From Sporocytophaga myxococcoides DSM 11118 (GTDB taxonomy: Bacteria; Bacteroidota; Bacteroidia; Cytophagales; Cytophagaceae), in assembly GCF_000426725.1 (NCBI RefSeq), contig NZ_KE384560.1:372001-436000 (forward strand): a DNA stretch of 64,000 nt. The letters are read 5' to 3'. Below are positions 19,070 to 27,872 of this stretch, piece by piece. Position numbers and translations under genes: made by a program. The notes under the pieces were generated by a model, which did no database searches, was not told the origin of the DNA, and worked only from the letters and a program-made list of their open reading frames with translations. Each line of letters begins with the position of its first letter. The stretch's first letter is position 1.

Positions 19070-20410
19070 CTAAAAGGCAACTGAAATATTGGTCGCTAAA
19101 TCTGCTCCTTTTCCATGGTTAGGAAAAATAAAACCGGTAAGGTTGTCTGAGCTGAATCCCCATTTAAAACTTTGTCCTAATTTAAAACTAAAGAAGGCTC
19201 CTATCGCTCGCTTATTATATCCTCCTGCAGAGAGTAATACTCCTCCGTTAAATACTCTGTGAAAGTCATGGTTGTAGCCTATGCTGAAAAATGACTTTGT
19301 TGTAGAGCCTGGAAGGTTCTGAAATCCCTGGATATAAGTAAAGAAGATGGTGTTAGAGTTGTATGTCGACTCATCTTTTTTGGAAGTTCTTGGTGTTTTA
19401 ATTTTCCCTTCAATAACAAGCCTGGTACTTAGCGGTGTTTTATATGATCCACCCTTGGTTTTTATAGGGTCAAAAATCTGGGCAAGGGTATCAGTGCTAT
19501 ATTTTTGGCTTCCGAAAAACCTGCTTATGATCAATCCTTCATATTTTACCTGCCCTGATCGTTCATAGCTTGTAACATCTTTATCATATTTTACAGCACC
19601 GATATCTAATATGCTGGTGGTAAATTGAAGGTATTTATTTACAAAAACAGTTACGCCTGCATCTGCACCATAACCTTTACCATTGGAGTTCCATAGGTTG
19701 ATGTTGTCGATACCGGAGGTTTGTACTTTATAGTTAAAATCAAAATCTATGAAGCGTCCTTCCGGATCTGTATACATCGATCCATTGGCAGGGCGCATAT
19801 ATATGGAGCCGATGCCTGTAAGATACTTTACCCGAACCCCCGCTCTTATTCCAAATCCGTCTTCTTTACCAAAAACAGGAATAGCAGCGCCCAGTGCGTA
19901 TTCTCTGAGGTAGTTCACATTCAGACTTGCAGGACCAAGGTTTACACGTTGTCCGGCAAATTGCTTGTTCCCTTTTAAAGCAAGCTTCAGGAAGTTTTCA
20001 CCAAATAAAAAACTTGTACCTGATCTTTCATTTACACCTAGAGAAAATGCCAATTTTTTTTCTGACTTTGTTTTAAATTGCACTGCAACTCCCAACAATT
20101 GAAAGTCTAAGCCTGCACCAAAAAGGTTTTCACTGTTCAGCTTCGATAATATTTTATTGACATCCTGGTTTTGAATTAATCCTTTTTGATAAATTTCTTT
20201 AGCTGTCTTATAATCAAAAGCTGTATTGCCCAGCCAAACGTAACTATTTATGCCAATCTGAGCGTGCTTGTTTCCAAGGTCCAGTTCAGAAGGAGAATAT
20301 TTGGAAGCATTCAGATCATTGTAATTGCAATACCTCGTGCCCATATTATTTTGAGCCGAAGCAATTAATCCTGTTGAAAAAATGAACAGTGCTGTAAAAA
20401 GATTTCTCAT
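19070..20410 (-). CDS. Outer-membrane protein, DUF5723-like
   Basis: A 446-residue exported protein. The signal peptide is MRNLFTALFIFSTGLIASAQ. The mature part begins MGTRYCNYNDLNASKYSPSE, the N-terminal region describing early structures as in the DUF5723 family of Bacteroidota surface barrels, and continues with many amphipathic strands (AIGAFFSFKLGQSFKWGFS near the end). It ends in NISVAF, a terminal aromatic residue typical of barrels. It lies six bases downstream of a lipoprotein gene on the same strand, so the two are almost certainly co-transcribed. The role is unknown; the family assignment is by resemblance only. Confidence 0.7.
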   Translation of the reverse strand: MRNLFTALFIFSTGLIASAQNNMGTRYCNYNDLNASKYSPSELDLGNKHAQIGINSYVWLGNTAFDYKTAKEIYQKGLIQNQDVNKILSKLNSENLFGAGLDFQLLGVAVQFKTKSEKKLAFSLGVNERSGTSFLFGENFLKLALKGNKQFAGQRVNLGPASLNVNYLREYALGAAIPVFGKEDGFGIRAGVRVKYLTGIGSIYMRPANGSMYTDPEGRFIDFDFNYKVQTSGIDNINLWNSNGKGYGADAGVTVFVNKYLQFTTSILDIGAVKYDKDVTSYERSGQVKYEGLIISRFFGSQKYSTDTLAQIFDPIKTKGGSYKTPLSTRLVIEGKIKTPRTSKKDESTYNSNTIFFTYIQGFQNLPGSTTKSFFSIGYNHDFHRVFNGGVLLSAGGYNKRAIGAFFSFKLGQSFKWGFSSDNLTGFIFPNHGKGADLATNISVAF

Positions 20411-20416
20411 GGAAAA

Positions 20417-21445
20417 TTATTTTTTTATTGCAACATTTAGATCTCCGGTGAGCTGAAATTTCAAAAGGTTATCCTTGTTGATGGTGACATCAGGAGGATT
20501 GGCAGCATTGAATTTGATTCGAAGGAATTCTGCGTTGATTATTTTATTGGCTTTGGTTTCGTTAAGCTCAGTTGTAATTTTTGTTTCTCTCGGACTTACC
20601 GTTACCCCTCCGGCTATCACAGGCTCTTGAATAGTAGGATCTGTATTGAAGAGAGAGTCCAGTACATTATAGGAGCCATCAAGGAAGTACAGCTGAAGAC
20701 TGAATTTTAAAGGCATGCCATTGTTGGCAAAAGTATATAACTTTCCTGAAAGAGATTCAGCATTGATATCTGTTCCCTTAAGGTTTAAGTCTACAGTTTC
20801 TTCTACATTAAAAGTATTTCCCTTTGAGAGTGTGATTGATTTGAACTTCAACTTATGGATATAAACTTCAATTTTAAATGACCTTTCAGGGTCTATAATA
20901 ACTTTTCCATTGCTGTTTTTGGTGGAAAAATTATTGATTTGCAACTGCATGTTAGGCAAAAGTTGCCTGTTATTCAGGTTCAGAGGAGTCATTCTATAGA
21001 CACCCCCATTGGATGGTAAACCAGTGTTAAGGGTTTGATTTACCAATATTGGTGTTGTTCCGCCAGGTTGACTAATAACTACGTTTACGCCTGAGTTCAC
21101 ATCCACTTGGAGATTATTGGTCAGGACGAAATATATCTCACCTGATTCGACTTCTGCAGATTTGAATGTTTCTGTAAGGTCCAGGTCAAAGGGGCCGAGA
21201 TTGGTTGAAGGAATCGCAGGGATATTCACTGCAATTGAAGGGTTGGGAATTCCGAAATCCGCAAGTTTGAAAGTCTTTACATAGGCAAAACTGTCTATGT
21301 CGGGAATTTCATTAATTGTGAGATCCTCTTTGACCAGTGGTCCCAGAATCTGGGCGTCCCAATCCGGTTCCAGTTCATGGTCTTGTTTTACATTGCATGA
21401 AAAGAGAAATAAAAGAATAATAAACAAAAAGCGTCCTGATTTCAT
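20417..21445 (-). CDS. Hypothetical lipoprotein, co-transcribed with the DUF5723-like gene
   Basis: The open frame extends to 21532, but the better start is the Met at 21445. From there the protein opens MKSGRFLFIILLFLFSC, a clean lipoprotein signal with lipobox LFSC and Cys17. This gives 342 residues. The mature part is beta-rich with repeated strand/turn patterns (GEIYFVLTNNLQVDVNSGV, RMTPLNLNNRQLLP, SGKLYTFANNGMPLKFSLQL), and it contains no metal or catalytic motif. The stop is six bases from the following gene, an outer-membrane barrel, so the pair may form a surface complex. This is not a family I recognise. Confidence 0.75.
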   Translation of the reverse strand: MKSGRFLFIILLFLFSCNVKQDHELEPDWDAQILGPLVKEDLTINEIPDIDSFAYVKTFKLADFGIPNPSIAVNIPAIPSTNLGPFDLDLTETFKSAEVESGEIYFVLTNNLQVDVNSGVNVVISQPGGTTPILVNQTLNTGLPSNGGVYRMTPLNLNNRQLLPNMQLQINNFSTKNSNGKVIIDPERSFKIEVYIHKLKFKSITLSKGNTFNVEETVDLNLKGTDINAESLSGKLYTFANNGMPLKFSLQLYFLDGSYNVLDSLFNTDPTIQEPVIAGGVTVSPRETKITTELNETKANKIINAEFLRIKFNAANPPDVTINKDNLLKFQLTGDLNVAIKK

Positions 21446-21604
21446 TGAGTTTAAAAAAGTCACATACTGGTTAAAGATAGTTAATTTCATTGCAATGATA
21501 AAATTTGTTCGAATTAGTTCATTAACGTTCAAAAACTTTAACGGTTGGCAAAGATTTATTAATATAGCAGTGTATTACTATTTAGGGTATTTAATTTATA
21601 AGAA

Positions 21605-22192
21605 ATGAATTATAGAAGTATTGCAGGGGCATTGGTGATTGCTGTTTGTCTTTTTTCCTGCTCAGAAGATAAAACACAAACAGAAGAGCAAGTAACGGAA
21701 CAGCCGCAACAAACAGATACTTTAGTATCAGGTATAGACACCCTTAGAACGGAAATGGTAAAAATCCTCAAAGCAGATAGTGGGGTTTTCAGAGGGGTAA
21801 CTTTTGGAATGACTAAGGATGAAGTAAGTGATTTGGAAGCTGATACCAAAAGAGATTCTACAGAGCAAACTTATCTTGATTATCTTTTTGAAGTAAATGA
21901 GCTTGAAGAAGCTGAGGTGTCTTATTTTTATGGTAAAGATTTGAAGATAAATAAGATACAGCTTAATGTTTACCCTGAAGATGAACCATCACAAAAGCGA
22001 TATTTTGATGAATTAAAGGCATTCTTTTCCGATAAAAATGGGGAACCTAAAACCGTTACTGATAAGAATGCAATATGGCAAACACCTGAAGTTTTAATAA
22101 ATATGAAAAAAATGGGAAATGAAAAAGTGCACGATATTCAGGTAGATTTTGTTCCCGCGCCTGTTTCAACTCCCACTGCGGCAATAAAATAA
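21605..22192 (+). CDS. Hypothetical lipoprotein
   Basis: A 195-residue lipoprotein. The signal peptide has lipobox LFSC with Cys19, followed by an acidic Glu/Gln/Thr-rich linker. Residues about 60-170 (FRGVTFGMTKDEVSDLEAD, then YLFEVNELEEAEVSYFYGKDL, then YFDELKAFFSDKNGEP) resemble a small domain in which a GMTKDEV-type segment is followed by a strand pair that tracks differences in a ligand-like core. No catalytic residues stand out. The tail APVSTPTAAIK is low-complexity. It is divergent from the lipoprotein operon on the left and ends with a strong terminator. Function unknown. Confidence 0.75.
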   Translation: MNYRSIAGALVIAVCLFSCSEDKTQTEEQVTEQPQQTDTLVSGIDTLRTEMVKILKADSGVFRGVTFGMTKDEVSDLEADTKRDSTEQTYLDYLFEVNELEEAEVSYFYGKDLKINKIQLNVYPEDEPSQKRYFDELKAFFSDKNGEPKTVTDKNAIWQTPEVLINMKKMGNEKVHDIQVDFVPAPVSTPTAAIK

Positions 22193-22214
22193 TCAATTTA
22201 ATAAGCTTTTTGTC

Positions 22215-22244
22215 AGGCAAAGAATGCCTTCTTTGCCTTTTTTT
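22215..22244 (+). terminator. Intrinsic terminator after the lipoprotein gene
   Basis: A 10-bp perfect stem (AGGCAAAGAA / TTCTTTGCCT) with loop TGCC is followed by TTTTTTC. Confidence 0.88.
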
Positions 22245-22272
22245 CATCTTTTTTTTCCCTTTTTAATAGGTT

Positions 22273-22289
22273 TATGCCAGAATGGCATA
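22273..22289. promoter_or_regulatory. Inverted repeat TATGCC-N5-GGCATA upstream of dnaK
   Basis: Perfect 6-base half sites separated by five bases, about 22 bases upstream of a sigma-54-like element. The arrangement suits a binding site for a dimeric activator or repressor of dnaK. No binding protein can be named. Confidence 0.45.
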
Positions 22290-22310
22290 CTGTCAGTTCG
22301 GAATTCCTGT

Positions 22311-22326
22311 TGGCATAACCATTGTT
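22311..22326 (+). promoter_or_regulatory. Sigma-54-like promoter of dnaK
   Basis: TGGCA, six bases, then TTGTT fits the -24/-12 consensus TGGCAC-N5-TTGC at correct spacing, except that the -12 GC is GT. Transcription would start near 22338, leaving a leader of about 38 bases before the ATG at 22376. No TAnnTTTG box is present in the leader. Confidence 0.4.
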
Positions 22327-22375
22327 ATAGTACCAAGCAACAGAGAAAATTAAAACCTTTTAAAAATATTTATTT

Positions 22376-24286
22376 ATGGGAAAAATTATTGGTATAGACT
22401 TAGGTACAACGAACTCCTGCGTGTCTGTAATGGAGGGAAATGAACCGGTTGTAATTGCCAACAGCGAAGGTAGGAGAACAACTCCATCTATTGTTGCTTT
22501 CCTTGACAATGGGGAAAGAAAAGTCGGAGATCCTGCAAAACGTCAGGCGATTATCAATCCGAGAAATACCATTATGTCTATCAAAAGATTCATGGGTAAG
22601 AAATATTCTGAAGTAACTAAAGAAGCTTCAAATGTTACTTATAATGTGGAAAAAGGACCTAATGATACTCCAAGAGTAAAAATAGGAGACAGACACTATA
22701 CTCCACAGGAGCTTTCAGCGATGATTCTTCAGAAGATGAAAGCTACTGCAGAAGATTATCTGGGTCAGGAAGTAAAAGAAGCCGTAATTACTGTACCAGC
22801 TTATTTTAACGATGCAGAAAGACAGGCCACTAAAGAAGCAGGTCAGATAGCAGGTCTTGAGGTAAAACGTATCATCAACGAACCTACAGCTGCAGCACTT
22901 GCTTACGGTCTTGATAAAAAACATCAGGATATGGTTATCGCAGTATTTGACCTTGGTGGCGGTACTTTTGATATCTCAATCCTTGAATTAGGTGATGGTG
23001 TATTTGAAGTTAAATCTACTAACGGTGATACACACCTTGGAGGTGATGACTTTGACCAGGTTATCATCGACTGGCTGGCAGAAGAGTTTAAGAAAGACGA
23101 AGGCCTGGATCTTAGAAAGGACCCTATGGCACTTCAAAGATTGAAAGAAGCTGCGGAGAAAGCTAAAGTTGAACTTTCCAGCTCTACTTCTACAGAGATC
23201 AACCTGCCTTATATTATGCCTGTTGACGGTGTTCCTAAGCACCTTGTAAGACAGTTGACAAGAGCTAAATTTGAGCAGCTTGCAGATTCTCTAATCAAGA
23301 GAACGCTTGAGCCTTGCAAAAAAGCACTTAAAGATGCTGGTCTTTCAATAGATAAAATTAATGAAGTAATCCTTGTAGGTGGTTCTACGAGAATTCCTAG
23401 AATTCAGGAAGAAGTTGAGAAATTCTTCGGAAAGAAACCTTCTAAAGGAGTTAACCCTGATGAGGTAGTTGCTGTAGGAGCTGCGATCCAAGGTGGTGTA
23501 TTGACAGGTGAAGTAAAAGATGTACTTCTTCTTGATGTTACTCCGCTTTCTCTAGGTATCGAAACTATGGGAGGTGTGTTCACTAAACTAATAGAGTCTA
23601 ACACAACTATTCCATCTAAGAAATCAGAAGTATTTTCTACGGCTTCAGATAGCCAGCCTTCTGTAGAAATTCACGTATTGCAAGGTGAAAGACCGATGTC
23701 AAGAGATAATAGAACAATCGGACGTTTCCACCTTGATGGAATACCACCAGCACCAAGAGGAGTTCCTCAGATCGAAGTAACATTCGATATCGATGCTAAC
23801 GGTATACTTCACGTATCAGCTAAAGACAGAGGAACAGGAAAAGAACAGAAGATCAGAATCGAAGCTTCTTCAGGCTTAACAGATGCTGAGATCGAGAAGA
23901 TGAAAGCTGAAGCTAAAGCAAACGAAGAGGCAGATAAGAAGGAGAAGGAAAGTGCTGAGAAAATCAATGCTGCTGACTCTTTGATCTTCCAGACTGAAAA
24001 GCAATTGAAAGAGTACGGAGATAAACTTTCTGCAGGAAATAAATCTGCTATAGAAAGCGCCCTTGCTGAGCTTAAAACTGCTCACGGTTCAAGAAATGCA
24101 GATGCAATAGATACTGCTCTTGCATCATTGAACAAAGCATGGGAAGCTGCTTCTCAGGAAATGTACAGTGCAACTCAGGGAGCAGGCGCTGAAGCTGGTG
24201 GCGGTGCTGCCGGACAAGGTCCAACAGATACAGGAGGAGTTACTGATGTTGACTATGAAGAAGTTGATTCTAATAAGAATAAGTAA
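22376..24286 (+). CDS. dnaK: Chaperone DnaK (Hsp70)
   Basis: A 636-residue Hsp70. It begins [21 protein letters not shown] with the phosphate-1 loop. Other family signatures are [29 protein letters not shown], the phosphate-2 [12 protein letters not shown] and [11 protein letters not shown]. The interdomain linker [16 protein letters not shown] is standard, as is the substrate-binding beta domain. The helical lid ends in a Gly/Ala-rich tail and the acidic [13 protein letters not shown]. The length and all motifs are normal. It acts in the cytoplasm with DnaJ and GrpE, neither of which is in this window, and hands aggregates to ClpB, encoded nearby. The gene stands alone, with its own upstream regulatory elements and a terminator. 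Confidence 0.98.
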   Translation: MGKIIGIDLGTTNSCVSVMEGNEPVVIANSEGRRTTPSIVAFLDNGERKVGDPAKRQAIINPRNTIMSIKRFMGKKYSEVTKEASNVTYNVEKGPNDTPRVKIGDRHYTPQELSAMILQKMKATAEDYLGQEVKEAVITVPAYFNDAERQATKEAGQIAGLEVKRIINEPTAAALAYGLDKKHQDMVIAVFDLGGGTFDISILELGDGVFEVKSTNGDTHLGGDDFDQVIIDWLAEEFKKDEGLDLRKDPMALQRLKEAAEKAKVELSSSTSTEINLPYIMPVDGVPKHLVRQLTRAKFEQLADSLIKRTLEPCKKALKDAGLSIDKINEVILVGGSTRIPRIQEEVEKFFGKKPSKGVNPDEVVAVGAAIQGGVLTGEVKDVLLLDVTPLSLGIETMGGVFTKLIESNTTIPSKKSEVFSTASDSQPSVEIHVLQGERPMSRDNRTIGRFHLDGIPPAPRGVPQIEVTFDIDANGILHVSAKDRGTGKEQKIRIEASSGLTDAEIEKMKAEAKANEEADKKEKESAEKINAADSLIFQTEKQLKEYGDKLSAGNKSAIESALAELKTAHGSRNADAIDTALASLNKAWEAASQEMYSATQGAGAEAGGGAAGQGPTDTGGVTDVDYEEVDSNKNK

Positions 24287-24314
24287 TAAGTAGTGAGTGA
24301 TAAGTTTAACAATG

Positions 24315-24347
24315 AAGCCCCGGAGTTTTACTTCGGGGCTTTTTTTA
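24315..24347 (+). terminator. Intrinsic terminator of dnaK
   Basis: A 10-bp stem (AGCCCCGGAG / CTTCGGGGCT, one G-T pair) with loop TTTTA is followed by seven Ts. Confidence 0.9.
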
Positions 24348-24610
24348 TATACCTATATTTTTAAAATTGAGCTTCAGGCCAGAATATGAAAATTGGTAAT
24401 CATGTGAGAATTTTATAGCAATTTTATCAATGCTGGCAGCATGTAATAGTCCAACAGATATCTCCTAAGTGCATGAGAAGCTTGAGGAGTGATACGGCTT
24501 GTGAGTTTAAATATTGATATCAAACATTTTCTGAAGCACAAAATTCCTATAGAATTACATTGTAGCCCACTATTAGAAAAGCAAGACTTATTACACTTCA
24601 AAATGTCATT

Positions 24611-25600
24611 TCAAATTTCACTTATAACTTTCTGTAGCATTGGATTGGATTTTCCGTAACTCACTATATTTATATCCAAAGGTGTAATAATAAATTTTTT
24701 TAGTGCTTTGACAAGTGATTCCAGTATCCAGCTAGGCTCATTTCCAAAAGCTCCGCCTCCTACAAGAGTGAGATAAACTTTATTGCAATCTGTCCTCTCA
24801 AGGTTTATCAAAGCTGCATATAAAGTAGCTTCGTAAGTAGCTTCTAATACAATTCTCGCAAAGCTTTCCCAATAAAAAGATTCAATGTGAGAATAAGCAA
24901 CAGGAAGTGCGGAACAGTAAGCTTGAGATACAATTTGCTTTTGTTCAGTAAGCGTAACTTCTGTATCCCATTGTATCCCGATTTTGAGTTTATCCTTTAA
25001 ACTTTCTCTTTCAGAATTGCTCATTTCATTGATTTGACGGTTGATTTGTAACAGTCCATCTTGATTTAATAAAGCATATCCGTTTCTCATTTTCCAGAGC
25101 TCAAGTTCTTTATTGTTCAGGGCTTCACCGATGAGATCCAAACAGTCTATCTGGGAGCTGGCAGTTTGTCCCGTTTGTCCGTTGATTAATACAAAATAGT
25201 TTCTGTAGATTGTTCCTGCTCCACAAGCAATTGCGCATGCAGGACCTTGGGTGTAGTCCTTTTCATAGATATCAATACCACGTTCAGGAGTGATATGAGG
25301 CCCCACCATTTCAAGTAAATTAAACTGTGAAGCTGCCTGGAATAAAGCATTTTTGTTATTGCTATCACCATGAAGTTGTTGAACGTTGGCAACAATTTCA
25401 GATATGGAAATTTTGTCTTTGAATATTTCCCTTGGAGGTGCTTCTTCTTTTAATGTTTTGAGGGTAGGTATCTGCAAGGATCCAAATTGGTATGATCTCC
25501 CATTTGCTTTGGACTGAATAGTGTTACCTTTAACGATGATATTTTCCCTTACAAATTCCGGCGATGTTTCTTCAAAGCCGGTAAGTTTCTTAAACCACAT
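24611..25600 (-). CDS. Macrodomain-like protein of unknown function
   Basis: A 329-residue soluble protein without a signal peptide. Two short motifs recall macrodomains: residues about 86-95 FQAASQFNLLE (where macrodomains have an Asn-rich ADP-ribose loop) and near the C-terminus VYLTLVGGGAFGN (like the glycine-rich phosphate loop after a beta strand). Between them, MVGPHITPERGIDIYEKDYTQGPACA and GTIYRNYFV look like conserved family signatures. A MavL-type ADP-ribose-binding fold is one possibility; I cannot confirm it. The gene follows the AAA+ ATPase on the same strand after 162 bases, so the two may be co-expressed. No toxin or ADP-ribosyltransferase is visible next to it. Confidence 0.55.
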   Translation of the reverse strand: MWFKKLTGFEETSPEFVRENIIVKGNTIQSKANGRSYQFGSLQIPTLKTLKEEAPPREIFKDKISISEIVANVQQLHGDSNNKNALFQAASQFNLLEMVGPHITPERGIDIYEKDYTQGPACAIACGAGTIYRNYFVLINGQTGQTASSQIDCLDLIGEALNNKELELWKMRNGYALLNQDGLLQINRQINEMSNSERESLKDKLKIGIQWDTEVTLTEQKQIVSQAYCSALPVAYSHIESFYWESFARIVLEATYEATLYAALINLERTDCNKVYLTLVGGGAFGNEPSWILESLVKALKKFIITPLDINIVSYGKSNPMLQKVISEI

Positions 25601-25762
25601 AATGATTGTTGTCCTGGTGATTGCTCAAGATGCTGTTATTCATATCTAGTACAGTTTGTTCTTATAAGATAAATAAATTTGAATGTTATTTAATTTGGTT
25701 GAGTTGTTGTATTATTTTAGTTCATTTGCCAGGCCATTTTAAAACTGTTTTCCTTTTATGAC

Positions 25763-27103
25763 TCAAATAGTTTTTCCTTCTTTGATAAGTTCTTTTCTTA
25801 TTCCAGTATAAATATCTTCTTCTTCAATCATCTTTTCCTGTCTGCTGATTGCCTTGAGCCCGCAGTACCTAAGCACATTCGTGATGGCACCTCCTGATAA
25901 TTCATACTCCTTTGCTATTTTTTTAATGTTCACGGAGGGCGCAAGCTCAAAATCCTTTCCAAAAGCTTTGGTCCAAAGTTCGGTTCGCATATCTGGTGCA
26001 GGAATAGGAAAGTAGATCATTGACTGGAACCTCCTTGCGAAGGCATCGTCAATGTTACCTTTGAGATTGGTAGCAAGTATGACCAGACCAGGAAAATCTT
26101 CAATGCGTTGAAGTAGAAATGATATTTCCTGATTAGCGTAGCGATCCTTTGAATCCTTAGTGGCAGTTCGCTTCCCAAATAAAGAATCTGCTTCATCAAA
26201 AAATAAAATCCAATTTTTATTTTCAGCCATATCAAAAACACTTGCAAGATTCTTTTCGGTTTCACCTATGTATTTTGAAACCACCATAGATAGATCAATG
26301 CGATAGACATCAAGTTTATTGGACTTACCGAGTAATGTTGCAGTAAGCGTTTTACCTGTTCCCGGTGGTCCATAGAACAATGCTCGAAAGCCTCGTTTCA
26401 GTTTCTTACCCATATCTCCGGTCTCAAGCAATTCTTTACCATAACGTATCCAGTTATTTATTTCGTCAACATCTTCCCTAACATTATGATCCAGGATCAG
26501 GTCTTCCCAATTAAGTTTAGTGGTAAGAAGTGAAGCAGGAAAATTTGTACTGAAGTCAGGCTTGTAAACCTCTCCGGTGGTAAGGAAAGTAAGAATTTCA
26601 TCTGAAATGCGCAGAGGCCTGCTAAAGAGGGGATCTCTATCATTTAAACTGTCTAGTAGAATAATTCTATGTTTTCTGAGAAAGTGTTTTTCTGTAAGTA
26701 CTTGTTGAAGCTGAAAACGTTTTGCAAGATCAGTGCCTGCCAGTATGAAGGAAGCGGTTTCTATAGTGGGTAGAAAGCCGTTGTGTACATTGCCTTTGTA
26801 TCCTCCAAACTCAGTAAATTCACGATTGTGAAGTGAATTTCTGGTAAAGAAAATATCAAGTGCATGAGGTTTTAAATGAGGAATGAGGGCTAACAAAAGG
26901 ATAATTCTTTCATATGGACTCATACTATAGTACTCAACAAGTGAGGCATAGTTGGAACCATCATCTTTTAGATCCGGAGGATTATCGGATAGAAGTTTTT
27001 CCTCTTCATTTTGAAAATAATTCCGGATGCGGGAGTCTACAATAGATTCAAACCAAGCAATTTCTTTGTTTAACGAAATTGTATTTTTTTCCAGTGTTTT
27101 CAT
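25763..27103 (-). CDS. AAA+ ATPase of the extracellular contractile injection system (Afp15/Pvc15) type
   Basis: A 446-residue ATPase. Residues 1-200 form an N-terminal helical domain (YSMSPYERIILLLALIPHLK, then FTRNS) like that of ATPases in Bacteroidota contractile injection loci. The AAA+ core has Walker A GPPGTGKT at 245-252, Walker B ILFFDEAD at 299-306, sensor 1 ATN at 344-346, an arginine-finger segment FARRF at 355-359, and sensor 2 SGGAITN. All catalytic elements are present. Relatives are needed for assembly or remodelling of injection particles, but no sheath, tube, baseplate or spike gene lies within the window. It may serve a distant locus or act on other clients; this is inference. 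The next gene on the strand is the macrodomain-like one. Confidence 0.8.
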   Translation of the reverse strand: MKTLEKNTISLNKEIAWFESIVDSRIRNYFQNEEEKLLSDNPPDLKDDGSNYASLVEYYSMSPYERIILLLALIPHLKPHALDIFFTRNSLHNREFTEFGGYKGNVHNGFLPTIETASFILAGTDLAKRFQLQQVLTEKHFLRKHRIILLDSLNDRDPLFSRPLRISDEILTFLTTGEVYKPDFSTNFPASLLTTKLNWEDLILDHNVREDVDEINNWIRYGKELLETGDMGKKLKRGFRALFYGPPGTGKTLTATLLGKSNKLDVYRIDLSMVVSKYIGETEKNLASVFDMAENKNWILFFDEADSLFGKRTATKDSKDRYANQEISFLLQRIEDFPGLVILATNLKGNIDDAFARRFQSMIYFPIPAPDMRTELWTKAFGKDFELAPSVNIKKIAKEYELSGGAITNVLRYCGLKAISRQEKMIEEEDIYTGIRKELIKEGKTI

Positions 27104-27392
27104 CTTATAAGTGAGTTTATCAGGTAGCTTGTCATCATTGGTTTAGCTCTAACGTTTTCTTTAGGGTAACACATTGAATGTAAGTTAATAAAACTTTTTT
27201 TGTGTAAAAATAAATTGTGATTAAGTGATAAAAAGAGATCATAATATATGGTAGGGAATATTCTAATACTAAGTCTTTACCGGACTTGAAAGGTTTATGG
27301 TGTCGGTATTCACGAATGGTGTATTTAGGATAGCTGGAACTTTGCTTACAAATATTGTAAATTAGATTCCGGAAGTTTTAATTCTAAATGTT

Positions 27393-27860
27393 ATGAATTT
27401 TTTAAATCGGTTTTTTAATAGAGGTGAATCACAAATAGAATGCCCTCGGTGTCTTGGCAAGGGACACGTAGATTGGGCTGATATTAAAAGATTGAATCAG
27501 GTGCTTAAATGGATTCCCGGTAGCTGTGCTTTTTGCAATGGGGTTGGTAAGATAGATCCAAAGATGGAAAAAAAAGTTGCAGTTGATGCTACTTATTTAG
27601 TTGATAATCTTTCAGAGATTGAAAGAAGATTATATATCAATGGTAATCCTGAAGCTTTGGAAAGAGCTGCTCAATATGAAAGTAATTTGGAAAGTTTTGT
27701 TGAACAAGTCAATTATCTGCATTTTCATGGAAAGTTGAGCTCTGAACAAATTACAGAATTTTTTCTGCTTTCTCAAATTAATTCCGACTCTTATGACGAT
27801 GAGAAAGCTAAACTTACTGATTACATTAATAGAATAATTGCCAGAGGAGAAAGTAAATAG
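27393..27860 (+). CDS. Small protein with a DnaJ-type zinc finger
   Basis: A 155-residue cytoplasmic protein. Residues about 17-52 contain one pair of CxxCxGxG motifs (CPRCLGKG and CAFCNGVG), the zinc-binding unit of the DnaJ central domain, but there is no J domain and only a single zinc centre instead of two. The rest (residues 60-155) is helical and acidic, with segments ATYLVDNLSEIERRLY and LERAAQYESNLESFVEQVN. The lipoprotein gene starts 12 bases downstream on the same strand, so the two probably form an operon. A role in binding a partner or unfolded polypeptide is a guess from the finger type alone. Confidence 0.7.
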   Translation: MNFLNRFFNRGESQIECPRCLGKGHVDWADIKRLNQVLKWIPGSCAFCNGVGKIDPKMEKKVAVDATYLVDNLSEIERRLYINGNPEALERAAQYESNLESFVEQVNYLHFHGKLSSEQITEFFLLSQINSDSYDDEKAKLTDYINRIIARGESK

Positions 27861-27872
27861 TATTTTATAATT

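Noticed and set aside
20417-21532. Start at 21532 for the lipoprotein gene
   Set aside because: The first 29 residues are not a signal peptide, whereas the Met at 21445 directly begins a proper lipoprotein signal.
24413-24601. 62-residue frame on the minus strand downstream of the macrodomain-like gene
   Set aside because: Short and Cys/Leu-rich, without a recognisable motif; coding cannot be supported.
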